From Strix aluco (taxonomy: Eukaryota; Chordata; Aves; Strigiformes; Strigidae), in assembly GCF_031877795.1 (NCBI RefSeq), contig NC_133942.1, positions 3,224,001 through 3,288,000 on the forward strand: a stretch of 64,000 nucleotides of DNA. Reading direction: 5' to 3'. The notes under the pieces were generated by a model. It ran no database searches, was not told the origin of the DNA, and saw only the letters and a program-made list of their open reading frames with translations. Positions 35,164 to 46,041 of this stretch are shown here, one piece after another; position 1 is the first letter of the stretch, and every line of letters begins with the position of its first letter. The position numbers were made by a program, and so were the translations under genes.

Positions 35164-36276
35164 TGTATTGGGTTTATGTGGCAAAGTTTTGGTAACAGGG
35201 GTGCTGCAGGTATGGCTTCTATGAGAATATGCCAGAAGCTTCCCCCATTTCTGACAGAGCCAATGCCAGCTGATTCCAAGACCAACCCACCGCTGGACAA
35301 AGCTGAGCCAATCAGCAGTGGTGGTAGTGCCTCTGTGGCAACATATTTAAGAAGGGGGAAAAGCTGCTGCACAACAGCAGCTGGAAGAGAGGAGTAAGAA
35401 TATGTGAGAGAAACAACTCTGCAGACACCAAGGTCAGTGAAGAAGGAGGGGGAGGAGGTGGCTCCAGTCACCAGGGCAGAGATTCCCTTGCAGTCCATGG
35501 TGAAGACCATGGTGAGGAAGGCTGTCCTTCTGCAGCACATGGATGTCCACAGTGGAGTGGATGTCATTTGCAGCCTGTGGAGAACGCCAAGCCAAAGCAG
35601 GTGGATGTGCCCAGAGGAAGCTGTGACCCCAGGGGAAGTGCACGCTGGAGTAGGTTCCTGGCAGGACCTCTGACCCCATGGAGAGAGGAGCCCATGCTGG
35701 AGCTGGTTTTCTGGCAGGACTTGTGACCCTGTGGAGGATCCACACTGGAGCAGTCTGTTCCTGAAGGAGTGCACCCCATGGAAAGGACCCACGTGGGAGC
35801 AGTTCATGAAGAAGTGCAGCCCATGGGAAGGACCCACACTGCATAAGTTCATGGTCCCCGTAGCTGGGACCCCATGCTGGAGCAGGGGAAGAAAGTGAGG
35901 AGGAAGGAGCAGCACAGGCAACGTGAGATGAACTGACCACAACCCCTACTCCATATCCCCTTTGCTGCTTGGGAGGAGGAGGCAGAGAAATCAGGAGCGA
36001 AGTTGAGCCCAGGAAGAAGGGAAGGGTGGTGGGAAGGTGTTTTAAGATTTGTTTTTATTTCTCATGATCTTACTCTGGTGTGATGGGTAGTAAATTACAT
36101 TTATTTCCCCAGGTGAAGTCTGTTTTTCCCGTGGTCTTAAGTGGTGAACATCCTTCCTGTCCTTATCTCGACCCACAAACCTTTTGTTACATTTTCACTC
36201 CCCCTGTCCAGTGGAGGAGGGGGAGTGACAGAGCAGCCTGGTGGGCACCTGGCAGCCAGCCAAGATCAACCCACCA
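35164..36276 (+). mobile_element. ERVL-type solo LTR with flanking target repeat
   Basis: The element runs from tgtattgggtttatgtgg to cccacca. It has the avian ERVL-type layout: a TATA-like tatttaag near 35345, runs of ccatggg units and a tctcgaccca block near 36170. The direct repeat gagcagc flanks both ends (35157-35163 and 36277-36283), so it looks whole as a solo LTR. Copies of the same insertion are at 424-956 (partial) and 44158-45270 (mirror). Confidence 0.85.
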
Positions 36277-36587
36277 GAGCAGCTGTAGTTTCAGGTGTAG
36301 GGAAGAGAAGCTGGTGGGGATGTGCTGCTTGGGATGTGTGGTAAAGGTCAGGTTCTTAAGTTCTGCTCAAGAACCAACAAGAGTGGACCTCTTACTGCCC
36401 CCTTTTGTCTTCATTGAACTTGCCTATCTTGTAAATAGGAGAAGAATTCCCCATGCCTGCAGGCATTTCTAGAGGGAGGCAAGAACCAGCATGGTAGGCA
36501 CAGGGGTGCCCAAATCCAGGCACCTGGAGTCCCACGGCTGCAGCGTGGGGCCAACTGCAGGCAGCCCAAAAGGAGACTGCAACACCC

Positions 36588-36669
36588 CATAGTTGGCAGG
36601 ATTCGAACCTGCACGGGGAAACCCCAATGGATTTCTAGTCCATCGCCTTGACCACTCGGCCACAACTAC
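36588..36669 (-). tRNA. tRNA-Ser(AGA), left-arm copy
   Basis: These 82 bases on the minus strand have a type II long variable arm. The anticodon loop is CTAGAAA (AGA) between ATGGA and TCCAT, the variable arm is TTGGGGTTTCCCCGTGC and the T-arm is CAGGTTCGAATCCTG. The acceptor GTAGTTG/CAACTAT pairs, with one G-T. It is close to vertebrate tRNA-Ser(AGA). One base in the variable arm differs from the right-arm copy (CCCCGTGC against CCCCGCGC). It is probably functional. Confidence 0.92.
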
Positions 36670-37089
36670 CTGCTCCAGCTCTCTCTGCCCTGCTGATCAC
36701 ATGCCCTGTGCACTGACACCCGGCTCCCTGGCAGATTCAGGGCAATGCTCCAGTTGAACATTTGCAGCTGGGACCTGCACTGAGCATGACGGGCACCTGG
36801 TGCCAGACTTCCAGAGACCTTGAGAGGCAGGAGCCCAAGGGCTACAGCTGCAGCTCCCAGAGCCTTGTCCTCATCCGGCCATCAGTGACATGCTGCCCCG
36901 GGGGGATGGTTTCACTCCCCAGATGGCATCTTTGCTGCTTCCAGGGGAGAAGGGAAGGCAGCTGTGTGGAGACAACCAGGCATGGTGGCAGTTGTGGGGT
37001 GGGCTATTAGCCCCCCCTTTGCTTCTCAAACTTAGCTGAGGGGGACTCCAAGCCTGCTGAGAGCAGTAGGGTGGGGACATTGCCGCAGG
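36670..37089 (-). other. Flank between tRNA-Ser and the keratin block
   Basis: It is partly homologous to 1341-1630 and to 11850-11990. No gene is recognised. It mirrors 43345-43764. Confidence 0.5.
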
Positions 37090-38586
37090 GAAGACGGTGA
37101 CCTCCCAGCAGCACCTCCAGCCTCACGGAGACGCAGGGTGGGGTCAACCCTTGATCAAAGACCACGACTGTTGTGCACGTTCTTGGTGTATAGGGGGGAT
37201 GCTTTGCGAGAGTGGGAGTGTTCTATGGAAAGCGCAAGGTAGAGCCTGGCTGAGGAAAAGTGTGGAGGGGCAAAGTGTGAATAAATGGGAGGTGTGGATG
37301 ACTTGGAGGGAGACAGGAGACAGCTTGTGTCGGTGGAATAGGTTTGTCTGGATGGTTTTGCCAGCTCTGGCAAGCATTGTGCAATGCCTGAGCATGGACC
37401 AAAATACCAAACGGCCTGCAAAACCGATCATTTCCATCACTAGATGAAAACAGCTCTGATTCCCTTTTGGCTCTGGAGGAGGAGAGTGGTGCTGAGTAGA
37501 TGGTATGGAGGTGGTACATGTGGCAGTGCCTGTCTGCATGCAGGGCAAGGGTGGGAGGTGGTTGCAGTGGAGATGGCGAGCACGAGGAGCGGCTTGAGGA
37601 ACAGTGTGTGCAGGCGGCTGGAGGGAGGAGGCCGGCCAGTCTGTGAAGTGGAGGAGCAGGAGGCCGTCCAGGCTCTGATCTGGAGGAGTGGGAGGCAACG
37701 CTGCCCACAGGTGCACTGGTGGAATAGTGCTGAGCACAGCTGCCTTCCAAGCAGTTGACCCGTCTTCATGATTCCTGGCCAATGCTGGCAAACGGCTCTT
37801 CAGCCTGGCTCCAGGACGGGTGCCCTCACATCTTCTGCATGTAACCTCTGCAGCTCAAATACAACCCATATTTCCCCTGATGTTGAAGTTGCTTCCCTCG
37901 CCTCTCTGCAGCCTTGAGACCAGTTGAGACCAGTGCTTTCTGCCTGCTGGGAGGGCTCCAGGCTATGCTTCTGACAGTGATCCTGTTACAGGAGCCAGGA
38001 GAGAGGCCTTTTTGTCCTGGAACTGCTGGTGTGCCAGCTGCAACTGGCAGGACAAGCATGCTGCCATTGCCAGGTACAAATTAAGAGCCATAATGCCTAG
38101 GGTGTCATCAAGAAACACTGAGGCCAGGTGCAATCTGGATGTGTTGTGGTATGAGGCTTGTTCTTTATATAATGGCTCAAAGACCTGTTTCTCTGAGCTG
38201 AAATCACCCTGGAGACACTGACCTACCCTCTCCAGGTTCCAGCACTGCAGAGACTTCCTGAAGATTAGTGGAAATTGATGTAACGATGTTCCTAGTAACT
38301 TAAAACTGAGACACCCTCATCACTCTTGCAGCTTATGGCCTCTGAGCCCACAGTGCACAAAGCTTCTCAAGTCTCTCATTCCAGGGTTGCTTAAAGGAAA
38401 AAAAGCCATGTTCTTTGCTGTGTTGATAATCCAAAAACATTCTGGGCAGTGGGGTTTTATGTGGAGTTTGTGTTAGCACAGTATTTACAGACTCCCACTC
38501 TGTCATCAGCAGTGTTACCAGTAGGTGGAGTTACAAAGAGGGGAATCATGACTGTGCATGCTCAGTTCCCTACTGAAATGCCCACA
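37090..38586 (-). repeat. Keratin 3' flank block, copy F (first part)
   Basis: It is homologous to 1630-3180 and more diverged towards 38586. It runs across the inner boundary of the palindrome at about 37474, so 37475-38586 has no mirror. It stops where the solo LTR at 38587 is inserted and resumes at 39357. Confidence 0.75.
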
Positions 38587-39356
38587 TGTAAGAATAGGTC
38601 AGAAGATCAGCATTATCTCAACATTATCATCAGGGACATGGACAGTAAGGTAGCCAACAACAGCCTGTTTGGTATACAGTTGCCGATCCCAGGAGCGGAA
38701 TGTGGTGCAAAGCCTCTTGAATACTGAACCGTGTGGTACAAAGAGTGCTGTGCTATTTTTCGGTACCTGAGCCTAACCGGAGCTGTTAGAGATGACCGCA
38801 TAGCTACTGTCAAAAAAGATGGATCGCAACTGTTGCCATAACATCTATGAATAAATCATGAACTTTAGACGAACTTCGCTTCATTATAATACCAAAACAC
38901 ACCTGCTGGTTGAAGGCTACCCACCTCTAAGAACAACCACGCCTTGGACATTCCTCTCGTGCATGCATAGCAGCCTCGCTCGAGAAGGGTGGAGATCCCT
39001 GAGGCAGAGGAGGAGTAAGGTGTGTCACTAAGCATAAAAGCTGACTTCTGGACAATGAAAATTTGAAGTTTCCCCACCAAGGATCACGATGACGGACGAC
39101 GGAGCGCTGGCTGGACCTGGGATGTCTTGAGATCAGCGGTGGTAGCTATAACCTCTCCTTCTCTTCTCTCTAAACTTAACTTTACTTTTCCCCTTTCTTT
39201 CACCCATTTATAACTATCGTGTGTCGCTTCACAGGCAACACAATAAAGTTTCACTGTTTGATTGATGCAATCCCCTTTGGTGTTGGTTGCCTTAATTTTG
39301 CACTTTTGAGATCATAGTAAACTAACCATCACTAGTCCACTGAGTGGACCGTGACA
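38587..39356 (+). mobile_element. ERV1-like solo LTR in the spacer
   Basis: The element is 770 bases, from tgtaagaatagg to gtgaca, with a TATA-like cataaaag near 39036, AATAAA near 39242 and about 110 bases of U5. It splits the keratin 3' flank: the uninterrupted block in copy A reads across this site at about 3176. A short ccac repeat lies at both edges, which fits a 4-base target duplication. It looks whole as a solo LTR. No other copy is in the window. The family is tentative. Confidence 0.7.
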
Positions 39357-39559
39357 CCACCCTAACCTCATCTGGCAGTCACACTGTCTACATCCAGAGC
39401 TAAAAGCCAGTGCTTTCCTCCTTTCCACTCCATATACTTCCTCTGGCATTTATTCCCACACCACCAATCAAAGCGAGAATTGCAATGGCTCTTTTTCACA
39501 TGGCGTTTGCAAACAGCAGCTGAGAGGACCTACCGAAAGGTCTGTATTAACATTCACAT
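39357..39559 (-). repeat. Keratin 3' flank block, copy F (second part)
   Basis: It continues the match to 3176-3370 after the inserted LTR. Confidence 0.7.
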
Positions 39560-39880
39560 TTGACCAATTGGGACACTGGTCTTTGACCACACTCACAGTA
39601 AAACAGGGTTACTGTGTGTGGCTTTTCTTGTACTTGCACCTCTGTCAATCACTTCTTGCCCACTGGGCACCACTGACAAGAGGATGGCTCTCTATTCATT
39701 AATCCACCTGTCCACCCTCCCATCCCAAGTGTATGAAAAGATGCATAAGATGCCACCTCAGCATTCCCTTCCCCAGGCTAACCAACCCCAGCTCTCCCAG
39801 CCTGTTCTTATATGGCAGCTGAACCAAGTCCTTGATCACCTCAGTGTCCCTTTGGCAGGGCTGACAGAGTCCCTAGATGT
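39560..39880 (-). mobile_element. CR1 LINE 3' fragment
   Basis: Antisense CR1-like segments are visible: a cactcacagtaaaa stretch, then caggctaaccaaccccagctctcccagcctg. It is old and partial. Confidence 0.6.
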
Positions 39881-40318
39881 GCAGAAGTGGGAATAGGCCA
39901 CAGAAGGGCACCCATGGAGTCCTCATACGGGCACTTGGCATGCAGATATCCAGGTCTCCTGCAGAGGAAGGAAATCTTGCAGAAGTCTTTCTGCTTGCTG
40001 CTGGGAGCAGATTAGACCAAGAGAGAAGGCAGAAGCAACAGCATTCAGTTAGGGGAATACTTCTACCTGCTCCAGAGTTCATGTACCTCGAGCACAGGGG
40101 GTGCTGAGAGGTTTTGGTGGCACAGCATTGAGAAGAGAAATACATCATTCGTGAGACCAAAGAGAGATGCTGCTAGCTTTGTGCTTGACTGCATGCTTGG
40201 ATGTAGGCAGCCTTGCTTTCATGCTGAGCAGCTTACGTGTTTTTTTCTTCCAAAACACCTGTGAGTACCAAGGTGCATCATCAAAAGGAAAGGAGGCATA
40301 AACCTGACTTTGAAAGCA
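39881..40318 (-). other. Non-standard 3' region of keratin F
   Basis: From 40318 downward the sequence is unrelated to other keratin 3'UTRs except for the relic at 13252-13445. I see no AUUAAA signal in the usual context. Confidence 0.5.
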
Positions 40319-40493
40319 AAGCAGAGCCAGAGGAGACACGACAAGGCCTGCTGTGCAGTGAGGAGAAGTGGGCACAGGTCCCTCCTGACAGGTGAGGTGA
40401 GGACACCCAGCCCGTCTGCAAGCCAGGGCCATGCCCCCACTGCTGCACGGTCCCTGTCTTCCATCCTGCTCCAAAGGACATGATCCACCAGCT

Positions 40494-40811
40494 TCAGCAG
40501 TTCATACTGCAGCGGGGGGGAGGCAGACACAGCCCTGACCCTCCCAGGCCAAGGGAGCCCCCAGAAGAGATGGGAACCCCCCCGGAGCTGAGGGAGCTCC
40601 CAACAGCGGCCGACAGAGAGGATCCCACGGCTGTGCTCTGGGGGAAAGAGGTGAGGATGGGGCCCGGCAGGGTCACCACCACCGGGGAGGCCTCGATGAA
40701 CACCGTCGAGTCAGCACAGCGGGCGACACAGGGCTCAGTGCAGCTGCTTGCCAGTGGGGTTGGGCCAGAGGCACCGCAGGGGCGTGGGGGACAGGGTCTG
40801 CAGCAAGACAT
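40494..40811 (-). CDS. Feather-type beta-keratin F (both gene ends rearranged)
   Basis: An intact 105-codon frame with the common protein sequence (as A, B, C, D'). Exon 2 starts at 40832 after a normal acceptor. Long-type intron sequence continues to about 41455, where it is replaced by an inverted keratin 3'UTR, so exon 1, donor and promoter are missing. On the 3' side the standard 3'UTR stops at about 40319, and the rest of a keratin 3'UTR lies in the opposite orientation at 41456-41710. With no promoter and no recognised poly(A) signal, it is probably a recent pseudogene despite the clean frame, or it was kept clean by gene conversion from its relatives. Confidence 0.7.
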   Translation of the reverse strand: MSCCRPCPPRPCGASGPTPLASSCTEPCVARCADSTVFIEASPVVVTLPGPILTSFPQSTAVGSSLSAAVGSSLSSGGVPISSGGSLGLGGSGLCLPPPRCSMNC

Positions 40812-41455
40812 CTCTCGGTGAGGGAGGCAAACCTGAAACACAGAGCAGGCAGGAAACACAGACTCCAAGATCAACCTGTCAATCATTTCCTCAGCTCTCT
40901 CTGCAGATACACTTTGCTGCCCTCCACCTCCATTTCTAGCTCCATGTGGAGAAAGGGCCTGCACGTGATCTTGCTAACACACACAACAGTGTGACATCCT
41001 GCGTTAAGGCTGGATTGGAAGGACTGCAGCAGAGATGTGCCTAACTGCCTGCTGATTCCAACAGGACCTTCTGCTGCATTTCCCGGTACAAGAGCAGGGA
41101 GGAAGATTGATGTAATTATCCCAGCACAAACAGACTGGGTTGAACATGTGTCTCAGAAATCACCTCTTAGAAACACACAGTGTGCCTACAGCTCTCACGG
41201 CACTCATCATGCTCTCCAAGTTGTGCAGCGCAGGAGTGCTGACCCACCTATGGATAGGACCCAGCACAGTGGGTTTAAAGCACCTGTGGAAAGCCTGATC
41301 ATACCCTAATGTCTGGAACCAACATAGTCATGTTAAAGATGGCACTGGGTGCACTTGGTTAGAGACCATCTGCTGCAGGTGCAAATTCTGGTAGGCAGAC
41401 CTCCCTGCAGCTGAGCCCCATTGATCCCCTTCTGCTTGAAAGAACCCCCTCTCAG

Positions 41456-41710
41456 GCTCATTCTCATCTGTTTTGCTGAACCTCCTGCTGCTGGGAGGAG
41501 GGTGCCGGAATTAGGTATTGTTCTGGGTGAGTTGGCATAGCCACCAGGTAGAGCAGAATGGGAAAAAACAAGTGCTTTGTGTGGAGCTTGTCCTTGGGAA
41601 ATGGGTCATTCTCTGTGTCTCCCTGAACCCTGCAGATGTGTTTCTTGGTCTCTGTTCTGTGCCAGTGTATTTCCTCCTTCTCATTAAAAACTTTGTGCAA
41701 CACAGCTGGA
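41456..41710 (+). pseudogene. Displaced keratin 3'UTR with poly(A) signal
   Basis: The piece matches the second half of a keratin 3'UTR, starting about 15 bases after the point where the 3'UTR of keratin F breaks off, and it includes ATTAAA near 41681. It lies upstream of F in the opposite orientation and continues straight into CR1 sequence at about 41711. A local inversion involving F, or a remnant of another keratin copy, would explain it. Confidence 0.7.
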
Positions 41711-42957
41711 CACTCATGATGGAGAATGTTGTGGAAAAGTCCTTATTAATGTCAAGGTAGACAACATCCACAGCCTTTCCCTCATCCAATAAGCAGGTCA
41801 CCCTGTCATAGAAGGAGATCAGGTTTGTCATTCAGGACCTGCCTTTCATAAACCCATGCTGACTGGGCCTGATCATCTGGTTGTTCTGCACGTGTTGTAT
41901 GACGGTACTCAGGATGAGCTGCTCCATCAGCTTCCAGGGCACCGACGTCAAGCTGACAGGCCTGTAATTTCCCGGATCATCCTTCCGAACCTTCTTATCT
42001 ATGGGTGTCACATTGGCCAAATTCCAATCTGTCGGGACATCCCCGGTCAGCCAGGACTGCTGGGAAAGGATGGAAAGTGGCTTGGCGAGCACCCCAGCCA
42101 GCTCCTTCAGCACCCTCGGGTGTATCCCATCTGGTCCCATAGACTTGTGTATGTCTATGTGATGCAGTAGGTCACTGACTATCTCCTCCTGGATTGCGGG
42201 GGGGTCGTTCTCCCAGCCTCTGTCTTCTGGCTGAGGAGGTTGGATTGCCTCAGTACAACTAGTCTTCTTATTAAAGACTGAGGCGAAGAAGGCATTAAGC
42301 ACCTCAACCTTTTCCTCATCACTCATCACTATGTTTCCTTCTGCATCTAGCAGGGGATGGAGACTCTCCCTGGTCTTTCTTTTGCTGTTGACATACTTAC
42401 AGAAACATTTCTTGTTATCCTTGATTGCTGAAGCCAAATTAATTTCTAGCTGGGCATTAGACGTCCTGATTTCCACCCTGCATAGCCTCACAGCCTCTTT
42501 GTAATCACTGTGAGTTGCTATCCCCTTCTTCTAAAGGCTGTAAACTCTCCTTTTCTCCCCGAGTTGCAGCAAAAGCTCCCTGTTTAGCTAGGGTGGTCTT
42601 CTCTGCTGCTGACTTCTCTTACAGCCACTGGAGACAGCCTGCTGCCGTGCAATTAAGACTTTCTTCTTAAAGAGTGTCCAGCCTTCCTGGAACCCTATGC
42701 CCCTCAGGACCATCTCACAAGGGATTCTGTGAAGCAGTTGCCTAAACAAGACAAAGTCAGCCCTTTGGAAGTCCAGGATGTCAGTTCTGCTGCCCCCTCT
42801 CCTGGCCTCTCTAAGAATAGACAACTATCATTTCATGATCACTGTGCCCTAGTAGGCCTCCAACCACCACATCATCCACCAGTCCTTCTCTGTTCAGAAG
42901 GAGGAGGTCCAGCAGGGAACCAACTGCTCAGTGCCATTTGCCATAAGAGTACTGCTG
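41711..42957 (-). mobile_element. CR1 LINE, truncated, with reverse transcriptase region
   Basis: On the minus strand the end of the endonuclease-RT linker (about 42850-42500) is followed by RT. Recognisable CR1 motifs are MGPDGIHPRVLKEL, DWNLANVTPI and GNYRPVSLTSVPWKLME, then QHGFMKGRS, one in-frame stop at 41832-41834, and TNLISFYDRVTCLLDEGKAVDVVYLD. It ends soon after, within RT, at the keratin 3'UTR junction. Both ends are missing, so it cannot move itself. Its 5' side touches the inner end of the right palindrome arm. Confidence 0.9.
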
Positions 42958-43764
42958 CAGAGCCAAAAGGGGATCAGAGCTACTTTCATCTAGTAATGGA
43001 GAGTGATTGGTTTTGCAGGCCGTTTGGTATTTTGGTCCATGCTCAGGCATTGCACAATGCTTGCCAGAGCTGGCAAAACCATCCAGACAAACCTATTCCA
43101 CCGACACAAGCTGTCTCCTGTCTCCCTCCAAGTCATCCACACCTCCCATTTATTCACACTTTGCCCCTCCACACTTTTCCTCAGCCAGGCTCTACCTTGC
43201 GCTTTCCATAGAACACTCCCACTCTCGCAAAGCATCCCCCCTATACACCAAGAACGTGCACAACAGTCGTGGTCTTTGATCAAGGGTTGACCCCACCCTG
43301 CGTCTCCGTGAGGCTGGAGGTGCTGCTGGGAGGTCACCGTCTTCCCTGCGGCAATGTCCCCACCCTACTGCTCTCAGCAGGCTTGGAGTCCCCCTCAGCT
43401 AAGTTTGAGAAGCAAAGGGGGGGCTAATAGCCCACCCCACAACTGCCACCATGCCTGGTTGTCTCCACACAGCTGCCTTCCCTTCTCCCCTGGAAGCAGC
43501 AAAGATGCCATCTGGGGAGTGAAACCATCCCCCCGGGGCAGCATGTCACTGATGGCCGGATGAGGACAAGGCTCTGGGAGCTGCAGCTGTAGCCCTTGGG
43601 CTCCTGCCTCTCAAGGTCTCTGGAAGTCTGGCACCAGGTGCCCGTCATGCTCAGTGCAGGTCCCAGCTGCAAATGTTCAACTGGAGCATTGCCCTGAATC
43701 TGCCAGGGAGCCGGGTGTCAGTGCACAGGGCATGTGATCAGCAGGGCAGAGAGAGCTGGAGCAG

Positions 43765-43846
43765 GTAGTTGTGGCCGAGTGGTCAAGGCGATGGACTAGA
43801 AATCCATTGGGGTTTCCCCGCGCAGGTTCGAATCCTGCCAACTATG
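43765..43846 (+). tRNA. tRNA-Ser(AGA), right-arm copy
   Basis: It is the mirror of 36588-36669 with one difference in the variable arm (C for T). The anticodon AGA, the T-arm GGTTCGAATCC and the paired acceptor are intact. It is followed by non-homologous flank without an evident T-run close by, so termination is unclear. Confidence 0.92.
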
Positions 43847-44157
43847 GGGTGTTGCAGTCTCCTTTTGGGCTGCCTGCAGTTGGCCCCACGCTGCAGCCGT
43901 GGGACTCCAGGTGCCTGGATTTGGGCACCCCTGTGCCTACCATGCTGGTTCTTGCCTCCCTCTAGAAATGCCTGCAGGCATGGGGAATTCTTCTCCTATT
44001 TACAAGATAGGCAAGTTCAATGAAGACAAAAGGGGGCAGTAAGAGGTCCACTCTTGTTGGTTCTTGAGCAGAACTTAAGAACCTGACCTTTACCACACAT
44101 CCCAAGCAGCACATCCCCACCAGCTTCTCTTCCCTACACCTGAAACTACAGCTGCTC
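43847..44157 (-). other. Flank between tRNA-Ser and LTR, right arm
   Basis: Mirror of 36277-36587. No gene is seen. Confidence 0.6.
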
Positions 44158-45270
44158 TGGTGGGTTGATCTTGGCTGGCTGCCAGGTGCCCACCAGGCTG
44201 CTCTGTCACTCCCCCTCCTCCACTGGACAGGGGGAGTGAAAATGTAACAAAAGGTTTGTGGGTCGAGATAAGGACAGGAAGGATGTTCACCACTTAAGAC
44301 CACGGGAAAAACAGACTTCACCTGGGGAAATAAATGTAATTTACTACCCATCACACCAGAGTAAGATCATGAGAAATAAAAACAAATCTTAAAACACCTT
44401 CCCGCCACCCTTCCCTTCTTCCTGGGCTCAACTTCGCTCCTGATTTCTCTGCCTCCTCCTCCCAAGCAGCAAAGGGGATATGGAGTAGGGGTTGTGGTCA
44501 GTTCATCTCACGTTGCCTGTGCTGCTCCTTCCTCCTCACTTTCTTCCCCTGCTCCAGCATGGGGTCCCAGCTACGGGGACCATGAACTTATGCAGTGTGG
44601 GTCCTTCCCATGGGCTGCACTTCTTCATGAACTGCTCCCACGTGGGTCCTTTCCATGGGGTGCACTCCTTCAGGAACAGACTGCTCCAGTGTGGATCCTC
44701 CACAGGGTCACAAGTCCTGCCAGAAAACCAGCTCCAGCATGGGCTCCTCTCTCCATGGGGTCAGAGGTCCTGCCAGGAACCTACTCCAGCGTGCACTTCC
44801 CCTGGGGTCACAGCTTCCTCTGGGCACATCCACCTGCTTTGGCTTGGCGTTCTCCACAGGCTGCAAATGACATCCACTCCACTGTGGACATCCATGTGCT
44901 GCAGAAGGACAGCCTTCCTCACCATGGTCTTCACCATGGACTGCAAGGGAATCTCTGCCCTGGTGACTGGAGCCACCTCCTCCCCCTCCTTCTTCACTGA
45001 CCTTGGTGTCTGCAGAGTTGTTTCTCTCACATATTCTTACTCCTCTCTTCCAGCTGCTGTTGTGCAGCAGCTTTTCCCCCTTCTTAAATATGTTGCCACA
45101 GAGGCACTACCACCACTGCTGATTGGCTCAGCTTTGTCCAGCGGTGGGTTGGTCTTGGAATCAGCTGGCATTGGCTCTGTCAGAAATGGGGGAAGCTTCT
45201 GGCATATTCTCATAGAAGCCATACCTGCAGCACCCCTGTTACCAAAACTTTGCCACATAAACCCAATACA
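44158..45270 (-). mobile_element. ERVL-type solo LTR, right-arm copy
   Basis: Mirror of 35164-36276, with the same gagcagc flanking repeat on the minus strand. It looks whole as a solo LTR. Confidence 0.85.
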
Positions 45271-45454
45271 GCTGCTCATCTCCAAAGAGAGCCTGCAAGC
45301 ACAGGGCCACTGATAACAAGGAAGGAAAGATTCCTCATGGATTTGAGATCTTGCCTGTTGATACAAGGAAATGATCACCTGCTTTGCAACTTATTTACCT
45401 ATAGCAACTTATAACGATTTCTGAATATTGCTTAATAATCCTGCTTGCCCTGAC

Positions 45455-46041
45455 TGTTCTGTGGAAGCTTACCAAGGGCTACTGTGTTCATCAAAACAAA
45501 GCAGATTTCTGTGGAAACTTACCAAGAACTACTATGTTCGGAAAAAATAAGAGACATGTCCTTGGAAAGCAGATGTGTTCTAACAAATTGAGTCTTTGTA
45601 GACTATATATGGACAGTAGAAACTAATAAGCTAGTGCTTTTAGATAAGATAGAGGTGGTAAACCGGCTGGAACCACTCTTGTTGTTCAAGAAATTGGCTA
45701 AGAGAATCTGCGCATGCTCCGAGGAAAAGTACAAGGTGAAGAAGACTGTGAGTCTTCCTCCAAAAGACCCCCGAAGACGACCACCAGGAGGCAATGTGCA
45801 GGTGCAAAGAGAACATAAACTGCTGACACCAGCCTCTAGAGCTAACCCAGCCTCACTTATGCATATGTCTATTTGTATTATGTAATCGAATGAATATGTA
45901 TATCCACACTCTATAAGTTTCTGGTAAAATGTGCTGTTGGGGTGCAAGCTTTGTGGAGAAATCCCCTTGCACCCCAGTGCCGGAATAAACATACCTGCTT
46001 TATAACTCTCCCCGAGTTGCAGAGTTTGTTTCCACGCATCA
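45455..46041 (+). mobile_element. ERVK-like solo LTR, right-arm copy
   Basis: Mirror of 34393-34979. It runs from tgttctgtgg to cgcatca, with AATAAA near 45984. Confidence 0.6.

Larger units (their letters stand above)
16436..37474 (+). repeat. Left arm of a giant inverted repeat (palindrome)
   Basis: This arm matches the reverse complement of 42961-64000. Paired landmarks have coordinate sums of 80436 (keratin D and D'), 80435 (keratin E and E', tRNA-Gln) and 80434 (tRNA-iMet, solo LTRs, tRNA-Ser), so only a few single-base indels separate the arms over 21 kb. One such indel is near 31159 against 49275. Substitutions are very rare between about 23 and 37 kb and somewhat commoner between 16.4 and 22.6 kb. 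The arm contains keratins D and E, tRNA-Gln, an iMet relic, tRNA-Ser, three solo LTRs and CR1 pieces. The true outer end is not seen, because the partner arm runs off the window at 64000. Confidence 0.95.

Noticed and set aside
35121-35942. Open frame of 273 codons (mirror at 44492-45313)
   Set aside because: It is translated antisense LTR sequence. It has no retroviral or host protein motif.
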